A DNA stretch of 64,000 nt from Vibrio crassostreae 9ZC13 (lineage in GTDB: Bacteria; Pseudomonadota; Gammaproteobacteria; Enterobacterales; Vibrionaceae). Shown one piece after another: positions 58,169 through 64,000 of the stretch. Within the stretch, counting starts at the first letter, position 1; each line of letters starts with the position of its first letter. The position numbers and the translations under genes were made by a program. Location of the stretch: NCBI RefSeq assembly GCF_000272045.2, contig NZ_AJYZ02000041.1, positions 327,038 to 391,037 on the forward strand, given 5' to 3'. The notes beneath the pieces were generated by a model. That model was not told the origin of the DNA. It did no database searches and saw nothing but the letters and a program-made list of their open reading frames with translations.

Positions 58169-58744
58169 ATGTACCAAGACCTAATCAAAAGTGAATTAAA
58201 CGAAGCTGCTGACGTTCTGAATAAGTTCCTGAGTGATGACCATAACATCGCTCAAATTGAAGCGGCGGCAAAACTGATTGCTGACTCATTCAAGCAAGAG
58301 GGCAAAGTGCTTTCTTGTGGCAACGGTGGTTCACACTGTGATGCAATGCACTTCGCGGAAGAGCTTACAGGCCGATACCGTGAAAACCGTCCAGGTTACG
58401 CTGGCATTGCGATTTCAGATCCAAGCCACCTGTCTTGCGTGAGTAATGATTTTGGCTACGACCACGTATTTTCTCGTTATGTAGAAGCGGTAGGTCGTAA
58501 AGGTGATGTGTTGTTCGGTCTGTCGACTTCAGGTAACTCTGCCAATATTCTAAAAGCGATTGAAGCGGCTCAAGCGAAAGGCATGAAGACGATTGCATTG
58601 ACGGGTAAAGATGGCGGTAAAATGGCGGGTTGTGCGGATATCGAAATCCGAGTACCACACTTTGGCTACGCAGATCGCATCCAAGAGATTCACATTAAGA
58701 TCATCCACATTGTGATTCAGCTTGTCGAAAAAGAGATGGAATAA
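58169..58744 (+). CDS. gmhA: Phosphoheptose isomerase GmhA (LpcA)
   Basis: 191-residue SIS-domain enzyme converting sedoheptulose 7-phosphate to D-glycero-D-manno-heptose 7-phosphate, first step of LPS core heptose synthesis. [28 protein letters not shown] and [16 protein letters not shown] are the phosphosugar-binding segments, and the C-terminal zinc-site helix is [17 protein letters not shown]. The later pathway enzyme gmhB is at 1067. Followed by yafJ as in E. coli. Confidence 0.98.
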   Translation: MYQDLIKSELNEAADVLNKFLSDDHNIAQIEAAAKLIADSFKQEGKVLSCGNGGSHCDAMHFAEELTGRYRENRPGYAGIAISDPSHLSCVSNDFGYDHVFSRYVEAVGRKGDVLFGLSTSGNSANILKAIEAAQAKGMKTIALTGKDGGKMAGCADIEIRVPHFGYADRIQEIHIKIIHIVIQLVEKEME

Positions 58745-58811
58745 TAGTTTTACAGACATTTGGAGCCCAGCTTTTTGGCTCCATTGGTTTTAATAGGGAG
58801 TAGATTAAACC

Positions 58812-59657
58812 ATGTGTGAATTGCTCGGTATGAGCGCGAATGTGCCAACTGATATTTGTTTTAGCTTTACTGGTCTTATGCAGCGTGGAGGCAACACTGG
58901 CCCGCATCGTGATGGCTGGGGTATTACCTTTTATGAGGGAAAGGGTTTTCGTACCTTCAAAGATCCGAATCCGAGCTGTGAATCTAAGATCGCTGAGTTG
59001 GTTCAAAACTACCCAATTAAAAGCCAAGCTGTTGTCAGTCATATCCGTCAAGCCAACCGTGGTGGCGTTAATCTAGAAAATACACACCCTTTTACCCGTG
59101 AGCTTTGGGGGCGATATTGGACCTTTGCTCACAATGGTCAATTATCAGATTACGATGATCTGGTGAGTGGGCGTTTTAGACCTGTCGGCGAAACGGACAG
59201 TGAGCTCTCTTTTTGTTGGCTACTGAAACAACTAGAAGAACGTTTTCCTGAACCACCTCAAGACATGGAAGGCATGTTTCGTTTCGTGGCTGAGTGTTGT
59301 GACAAGCTACGCGAGAAAGGCGTATTTAACATGTTATTGAGTGATGGTGAGTATGTGATGACTTACTGTACTAACCATTTGTACTGGATAACCAGACGCG
59401 CACCTTTTGGTAATGCGAGCCTGATTGATGAAGATGTTGAGATAAACTTCCAAGAAGAGACTACGCCAAATGATGTGGTGACGGTGGTAGCAACTCAACC
59501 TCTTACGGACAATGAACAGTGGTTTAGAATGAAGCCGGGCGAATACGCACTGTTTCATTTTGGTGAGCTGATTGGCAACAACCATCAAGCGTTAGAAGAT
59601 GTTGCTTATGCGCCGAAAAAGGTAGCGAGCCAAGCACCGACAGAGCCATTAAGCTAA
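58812..59657 (+). CDS. yafJ: Class II glutamine amidotransferase YafJ
   Basis: 281-residue Ntn-type amidotransferase. The nucleophile is Cys2 (MCELLGMS) after Met removal, with RGGNTGPHRDGWGITFYEG, HIRQANRGGV and FAHNGQLSDYDDL building the glutamine site. It has no synthase domain, so the ammonia acceptor is unknown. 67 bases after gmhA, probably one transcript. A long terminator follows. Confidence 0.93.
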   Translation: MCELLGMSANVPTDICFSFTGLMQRGGNTGPHRDGWGITFYEGKGFRTFKDPNPSCESKIAELVQNYPIKSQAVVSHIRQANRGGVNLENTHPFTRELWGRYWTFAHNGQLSDYDDLVSGRFRPVGETDSELSFCWLLKQLEERFPEPPQDMEGMFRFVAECCDKLREKGVFNMLLSDGEYVMTYCTNHLYWITRRAPFGNASLIDEDVEINFQEETTPNDVVTVVATQPLTDNEQWFRMKPGEYALFHFGELIGNNHQALEDVAYAPKKVASQAPTEPLS

Positions 59658-59692
59658 TGCTGTAGATCGTATTGCTTGAACCCGAACAAACG

Positions 59693-59734
59693 AAGGCCGC
59701 TTACTGCACTAACCAGTCAGTAAGCGGCCTTTTT
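59693..59734. terminator. Terminator between yafJ and purN
   Basis: Perfect 14-bp stem AAGGCCGCTTACTG/CAGTAAGCGGCCTT, 11-base loop, T5 on the + strand. Confidence 0.9.
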
Positions 59735-59773
59735 GTTTTTCAGCAATTTGTTGTCTGAGAGTCGTTTGACGAA

Positions 59774-60460
59774 TTACTCTTCTGCGTAACCGTGTTTACC
59801 TAATGCCTTACCGTCTAAGACAGCTTGCCCATTTAGCATTGATAAACGATCTTCGGCGAACCATTTACAGACCATAGGGTAAATGCAGTGTTCTTGGGTA
59901 AGCACTCGGCTTGCCAGCATATCAGCATCATCATCTTCAAATACCGGTACCTTAGCCTGTAAGATCACAGGACCCCCATCAAGCTCTTCAGTAACAAAGT
60001 GGACACTAGTTCCGTGCTCTTTGTCTTGTGCATCAATGGCACGCTGGTGGGTGTGTAGGCCTGGGTATTTAGGTAACAGGGAAGGGTGAATGTTGACCAT
60101 TTTACCGGAATAGTGACGAACAAACTCTGAACTCAGGATACGCATGTACCCCGCAAGTACGATTAAATCGGGTTGGTATGCATCAATCTGAATCATCAAT
60201 TCATGATCGAACTCTTCACGTGAACCAAAGTCTTTTGGATTCACTGAATGTGCGTCAACACCTGCGGTTTTCGCTCGTTCTAATCCAAAAGCCTCTGCTT
60301 TGTTTGAAAAGACAGCCTTAACTGAAGCATCAATCATATTGTTATCACAGGCATCCAAAATTGCCTGTAAGTTACTTCCGCTTCCTGAAACTAACACAAC
60401 GATGTTTTTATTAGAGTGACTGGTTTTATTTGAGTGATTGTTTTTCATAGAGTGGGTCAT
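59774..60460 (-). CDS. purN: Phosphoribosylglycinamide formyltransferase PurN
   Basis: 228-residue folate-dependent GAR transformylase, third step of purine synthesis. VLVSGSGSNLQAIL, LAGYMRILSSEFV, and the catalytic Asn-His-Asp set in NIHPSLLPKYPGLHTH and HFVTEELDGG. The first 18 residues (from ATG 60460) are a polar Asn/His/Ser/Lys stretch with a repeated HSNK unit, absent from E. coli PurN, which begins at NIVVL. No clear ribosome-binding site precedes either ATG (60460 or 60448). Downstream of purM. Confidence 0.95.
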   Translation of the reverse strand: MTHSMKNNHSNKTSHSNKNIVVLVSGSGSNLQAILDACDNNMIDASVKAVFSNKAEAFGLERAKTAGVDAHSVNPKDFGSREEFDHELMIQIDAYQPDLIVLAGYMRILSSEFVRHYSGKMVNIHPSLLPKYPGLHTHQRAIDAQDKEHGTSVHFVTEELDGGPVILQAKVPVFEDDDADMLASRVLTQEHCIYPMVCKWFAEDRLSMLNGQAVLDGKALGKHGYAEE

Positions 60461-60529
60461 ACGATTGATTAACTGAATTGTTTACAATGTACCTACATAA
60501 ACTAAGGTTTTCTGCGGGCTAAATAGCAA

Positions 60530-60553
60530 AATGAGGACCATTAGGTCCTCATT
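60530..60553 (-). other. Intercistronic hairpin in the purM-purN transcript
   Basis: Perfect 10-bp stem AATGAGGACC/GGTCCTCATT with a 4-base loop, in the 120-base gap between purM and purN. On the reverse strand only TTTTG-like T-content follows, so it looks like a weak terminator or stabilising element. Confidence 0.55.
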
Positions 60554-60580
60554 GATTAACTAAGTAAGTGAGCGTATCAC

Positions 60581-61621
60581 TTATTTAATTTCAACTTGCT
60601 CTTCGCCAGCTTCAGCGTTTGCGATCTCACCGATAACCCAAGCGTTTTCGCCTTCAGCTTTCAGTAGTTCAACAGCAGCGTCTGCTTGATCTTTAGGTAG
60701 AGCAACAACTAGGCCTACACCACAGTTGAAAGTGCGGTACATTTCGAATGTCTCCACGTTACCTTTCTCTTGTAGCCAGTTGAAGATAGCAGGCCATTCC
60801 CAGCTCTTGCCATCAATGACTGCTTTAGTACCTTCAGGAAGTACGCGTGGGATGTTTTCCCAGAAACCACCACCTGTGATGTGTGAGATAGCATGAATGT
60901 CATGCTCTGCAATCATCTTAAGTGCCGATTTGATGTAAATCTTAGTTGGTTCTAGTAGGTGGTCACCGATAGTGCGACCTTCTAGTTCTTCACTCTTATC
61001 AGCACCAGAAACTTCTAGGACTTTACGAATTAAAGAGTAACCGTTTGAGTGTGGACCACTTGAGCCAACAGCGATAAGTGCGTCGCCTGCTGCTACTTTA
61101 GTGCCGTCAATGATGTCCGCTTTTTCTACAACACCAACACAGAAGCCAGCTACATCGTAGTCGTCGCCTTCGTACATGCCTGGCATTTCAGCAGTTTCAC
61201 CACCGATAAGTGCACAACCAGCTTGAACACAACCTTCAGCGATGCCAGAAACAACGTCTGCTGCTGTGTCTACATCTAGCTTACCTGTTGCGTAGTAGTC
61301 TAGGAAGAATAGAGGCTCACCACCTTGAACGATTAGGTCGTTCACACACATTGCCACTAGGTCGATACCAATGGTGTCGTGTTTTTTCAGATCCAAAGCA
61401 AGGCGAAGTTTAGTACCAACACCATCAGTACCTGAAACAAGTACTGGCTCTTTGTATTTCGTTGGAAGTTCACATAGGGCGCCAAAGCCACCAATACCGC
61501 CCATTACTTCAGGGCGACGAGTGCGTTTAACAGCACCTTTAATACGGTCTACTAGTGCATTACCTGCGTCGATATCAACACCAGCGTCTTTGTAGCTTAG
61601 AGAAGAAGTATTACCACTCAC
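60581..61621 (-). CDS. purM: Phosphoribosylformylglycinamidine cyclo-ligase PurM
   Basis: 346-residue AIR synthetase, fifth step of purine synthesis. [44 protein letters not shown], and [13 protein letters not shown] are diagnostic. The start is GTG 61621, preceded by GAGGA at good spacing. A PurR palindrome sits 68-81 bases upstream, shared with divergent upp, the same arrangement as in E. coli. Confidence 0.98.
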   Translation of the reverse strand: MSGNTSSLSYKDAGVDIDAGNALVDRIKGAVKRTRRPEVMGGIGGFGALCELPTKYKEPVLVSGTDGVGTKLRLALDLKKHDTIGIDLVAMCVNDLIVQGGEPLFFLDYYATGKLDVDTAADVVSGIAEGCVQAGCALIGGETAEMPGMYEGDDYDVAGFCVGVVEKADIIDGTKVAAGDALIAVGSSGPHSNGYSLIRKVLEVSGADKSEELEGRTIGDHLLEPTKIYIKSALKMIAEHDIHAISHITGGGFWENIPRVLPEGTKAVIDGKSWEWPAIFNWLQEKGNVETFEMYRTFNCGVGLVVALPKDQADAAVELLKAEGENAWVIGEIANAEAGEEQVEIK

Positions 61622-61686
61622 GGGATAGTCCTCGAACTTAAGTTGGATGTGAAAACGGCGCTATTCTAACAGGGCTTGAATATGAA

Positions 61687-61702
61687 GAGCAAACGTTTGC
61701 GC
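61687..61702. promoter_or_regulatory. PurR operator between purM and upp
   Basis: GAGCAAACGTTTGCGC, containing the perfect 12-base palindrome GCAAACGTTTGC at the centre of the PurR consensus. It lies 66-81 bases upstream of purM and about 90 bases upstream of upp. Confidence 0.88.
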
Positions 61703-61750
61703 GGTTTTTTTTATTAGAATAAAGATTCTGAAATAACCTTAGAGTTCGTG

Positions 61751-61756
61751 TATAAT
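61751..61756 (+). promoter_or_regulatory. -10 element of upp
   Basis: Perfect TATAAT 35 bases before the upp start codon. No strong -35 is seen at 16-18 bases upstream. Confidence 0.5.
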
Positions 61757-61790
61757 CTACAGGTTTGTTTAAATATTGCCGGAGTTGGAA

Positions 61791-62417
61791 ATGAAAGTTG
61801 TTGAAGTGAAACACCCGCTAGTAAAACATAAAATTGGCCTGATGCGTGAAGGTGAGATTAGCACTAAGCGTTTTCGTGAGCTAGCGACAGAAGTGGGTAG
61901 CCTTCTAACATACGAAGCGACATCAGACTTTGAAACTGAGCGTGTGACGATTAACGGTTGGAACGGTCCAGTAGAAGTTGACCAAATTAAAGGTAAAAAA
62001 GTAACGGTAGTGCCAATCCTACGTGCTGGTCTAGGCATGATGGACGGCGTTCTTGAGCACATCCCAAGTGCACGTATCAGCGTTGTTGGTATCTACCGTG
62101 ACGAAGAAACACTTGAGCCAGTACCATACTTCAACAAGCTTGCATCTAACATCGATGAGCGTATTGCTCTAGTGGTAGACCCAATGCTTGCGACAGGTGG
62201 TTCTATGATCGCGACTATCGACCTGATGAAAGAGAAAGGTTGTAAGCACTTTAAGATTCTTGTGCTTGTTGCTGCTCCTGAAGGTATCGCTGCTCTAGAA
62301 AAAGCGCACCCAGATGTTGAGCTTTACACGGCTGCAATCGATGAGAAGCTAAACGACAAGGGCTACATTGTTCCTGGTCTTGGCGATGCTGGCGATAAGA
62401 TCTTCGGTACTAAGTAA
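61791..62417 (+). CDS. upp: Uracil phosphoribosyltransferase
   Basis: 208-residue salvage enzyme making UMP from uracil and PRPP. Begins [24 protein letters not shown] motif [13 protein letters not shown]-terminal uracil-site [17 protein letters not shown] 61791 follows GGAG six bases upstream. Convergent with uraA, the permease that supplies its substrate. Divergent from purM across the PurR site. Confidence 0.98.
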   Translation: MKVVEVKHPLVKHKIGLMREGEISTKRFRELATEVGSLLTYEATSDFETERVTINGWNGPVEVDQIKGKKVTVVPILRAGLGMMDGVLEHIPSARISVVGIYRDEETLEPVPYFNKLASNIDERIALVVDPMLATGGSMIATIDLMKEKGCKHFKILVLVAAPEGIAALEKAHPDVELYTAAIDEKLNDKGYIVPGLGDAGDKIFGTK

Positions 62418-62478
62418 TTCGGTTTCAGCTTAAGTGACTCTAAACAGTTCCTTAACTCGCTGAATTAACCGTATTAAT

Positions 62479-62512
62479 AAAAAGGGAGAGCATTCGATGC
62501 TCTCCCTTTTTT
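62479..62512. terminator. Bidirectional terminator between upp and uraA
   Basis: 15-bp perfect stem AAAAAGGGAGAGCAT/ATGCTCTCCCTTTTT with a TCG loop. T-runs on both strands. Confidence 0.95.
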
Positions 62513-62558
62513 GATCTTGTTAGGTTGTGATTCTTTGGAATCTAGCCTTACCGACTCA

Positions 62559-63797
62559 TTAATCGATTTGAGCTTTATCTACCACAGTGTTGTCACCTAG
62601 CTCTTCTGGAAGTACTAGGTTAAGTAGAATCGCAACGATACCGCACAAGCTTACGCCCTGTAGGCTAAAGTCACCGATACCAAAGGCCATGCCGCCAATA
62701 CCAAAGACTAAAGTAATGCCCACAATCACAAGGTTACGTGATTTGTGTAGGTCAACATTGTTTTTGATTAGCGTGTTAAGACCCACTGTTGCGATAGAGC
62801 CAAACAGTAGAATCATGATTCCGCCCATTACAGGAACCGGAATCGTTTGAAGTAGTGCGCCTAGCTTGCCAACCAATGCAAGAACGATGGCTGTGACTGC
62901 AGCCCAAGTCATGATCACAGGGTTGAATGCTTTGGTAAGCATTACTGCGCCTGTTACTTCACTGTACGTAGTGTTTGGCGGCGCGCCCAGCATTGAAGCG
63001 GCAATTGTTGCCACACCGTCGCCAGTAATAGTGCGGTGTAAACCTGGTTTTTTAAGGTAGTCTTTACCGGTCACGTTAGATATCGCAAGCATATCACCTA
63101 CGTGTTCAACGGCAGGTGCAATCGCGACAAATACCATAAAAAAGATAGCGTTGATGTTGAACTCTGGCGTTGTGAAGTTTGGCAGTGCTAACCAAGATGC
63201 TTGCGCTACTGGAGTGAAGTCTACCGCGCCGTATACCAAGCTGGTGATGTAACCCGCAACAATACCACCGAAGATTGGCAGTAGCTTAAGGAAGCCTTTT
63301 GAAAACACACTGATGACAATCGTCACTAACAGTGAAATTGAAGAGATCCACAGGGCAGCGTCTGCATCAACAAGCTGAACCGCACCATCGCCTGTCTTAC
63401 CTAGCGCCATGTTAACCGCAACAGGCGCAAGGCCTAAACCGATAACCATGATCACAGGGCCAACAACGACTGGTGGAAGCAGTTTATGGATGAAGCCAAC
63501 GCCACGAACTTTAATTAACGCGCCCATTAGTACATACACAACACCCGCCGCCATAAGGCCTCCCATGGTTGCACCTACACCCCAAGTTTGAATACCAAAC
63601 ATGATAGGCGCGATGAATGCGAAAGAAGACGCTAAGAAGATTGGCACTGAACGGCGTGTAATAAGTTGGAATAAAAGGGTACCGATACCTGCGCCAAACA
63701 GTGCAACGTTGGGATCGAGTCCAGTCAGTAGCGGCACTAATACAAGCGCACCAAATGCTACAAACAGCATTTGCGCACCTTGCAGAGCATTTTTCAT
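62559..63797 (-). CDS. uraA: Uracil permease UraA (nucleobase:cation symporter-2 family)
   Basis: 412-residue inner-membrane proton symporter with about 14 hydrophobic segments. Family signatures are FVAFGALVLVPLLTGLDPNVALF at the start, GFIHKLLPPVVVGPVIMVIGLGL, AIAPAVEHVGDMLAIS (with the conserved Glu of the substrate site) and GAPPNTTYSEVTGAV. Start after AAGGA. A PurR-type palindrome lies 66-81 bases upstream. Confidence 0.96.
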   Translation of the reverse strand: MKNALQGAQMLFVAFGALVLVPLLTGLDPNVALFGAGIGTLLFQLITRRSVPIFLASSFAFIAPIMFGIQTWGVGATMGGLMAAGVVYVLMGALIKVRGVGFIHKLLPPVVVGPVIMVIGLGLAPVAVNMALGKTGDGAVQLVDADAALWISSISLLVTIVISVFSKGFLKLLPIFGGIVAGYITSLVYGAVDFTPVAQASWLALPNFTTPEFNINAIFFMVFVAIAPAVEHVGDMLAISNVTGKDYLKKPGLHRTITGDGVATIAASMLGAPPNTTYSEVTGAVMLTKAFNPVIMTWAAVTAIVLALVGKLGALLQTIPVPVMGGIMILLFGSIATVGLNTLIKNNVDLHKSRNLVIVGITLVFGIGGMAFGIGDFSLQGVSLCGIVAILLNLVLPEELGDNTVVDKAQID

Positions 63798-64000
63798 GTT
63801 ATGTCCTTAAAAATGGTCGTTATATGAAAAGCGAAAAATAAAATTCGCGGGATTCTATCACTTGGCAATCGATTGCTACACCAAATAGATCAAATTTATT
63901 TATCTTAGTGATGTTTTATATCCATCTAAGCTCTAGAAATTCAGTTTATAAGTGAGCGATTTATCATGGCCAGGTGATATTTTGTGGTTATTAAACACAG
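63798..64000. other. Region upstream of uraA to the window end
   Basis: 203 AT-rich bases holding the uraA promoter side and the PurR-type site. No gene is visible before the window ends. Confidence 0.5.
63863..63878. promoter_or_regulatory. PurR-type operator upstream of uraA
   Basis: TGGCAATCGATTGCTA has a perfect GCAATCGATTGC core fitting GCAANCGNTTNC of the PurR consensus; only the outermost fixed bases differ. It is 66-81 bases from the uraA ATG, the same distance as the purM site. Confidence 0.72.

Overview
The window is an ordinary stretch of a gammaproteobacterial core chromosome. Gene order and protein sequences point to Vibrionaceae, almost certainly Vibrio. A Splendidus-clade species is my guess, from overall impression and not from a computed comparison. 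Signs include the metN/gmhB/treRBC block, yaeP next to a DUF4250 gene, DUF3301, DUF3549 and YqcC-TruC together, and the rpsB-to-accA envelope/replication cluster. I see no phage, IS element, integron, CRISPR array, tRNA or rRNA. Nothing here looks like an undescribed multi-gene system. The interest lies in regulatory DNA and RNA.

Layout. 1-6.7 kb: metN (cut by the window edge) behind tandem MetJ boxes, gmhB, a MliC-like lipoprotein, and the trehalose locus treR-treB-treC with two TreR-like palindromes. 6.7-11.2 kb: a YitT-type membrane protein, glyA with a PurR box and an ERIC-like imperfect palindrome behind it, then small genes (lipoprotein, DUF4250, yaeP, DUF533). 11.3-17.2 kb: proS, trmO, the zinc-independent ribosomal pair rpmE2-rpmJ2 behind adjoining Fur-like and Zur-like boxes, an AbgT-family transporter, yaiI, and a small coiled-coil protein. 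17.2-21.6 kb: a CsrB-type regulatory RNA of about 410 nt with a GacA/VarA-type activator box, a GNAT gene, DUF3301, DUF3549, yqcC-truC and yaeH. 21.7-25.4 kb: glnD and map.

25.6-45.4 kb: the conserved cluster rpsB-tsf-pyrH-frr-uppS-cdsA-dxr-rseP-bamA-skp-lpxD-fabZ-lpxA-lpxB-rnhB-dnaE-accA, all on the + strand. It covers translation factors, UMP kinase, undecaprenyl and phospholipid precursors, isoprenoid synthesis, the sigma-E protease, outer-membrane assembly, lipid A, replication and fatty-acid initiation. Several hairpin terminators or attenuators punctuate it. 45.5-48.6 kb: tilS, a cytochrome c, glnB (target of GlnD) and an EEP-fold protein. 48.7-55.2 kb: a Yip1-like gene, mltD, gloB, yafS, rnhA, dnaQ and a TIGR03503-type protein. 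55.4-59.7 kb: fadE with a FadR-like operator, gmhA and yafJ. 59.8-63.8 kb: purN-purM (reverse strand), upp and uraA, with PurR-type palindromes before purM/upp and before uraA.

Functional links inside the window: GlnD-GlnB nitrogen sensing; GmhA and GmhB in heptose synthesis; LpxD/A/B with FabZ and AccA competing for acyl chains; BamA-Skp-RseP in envelope quality control; and glyA, purMN/upp and uraA tied together by three PurR-type sites. Several genes use GTG or TTG starts (frr, cdsA, skp, fabZ, purM).
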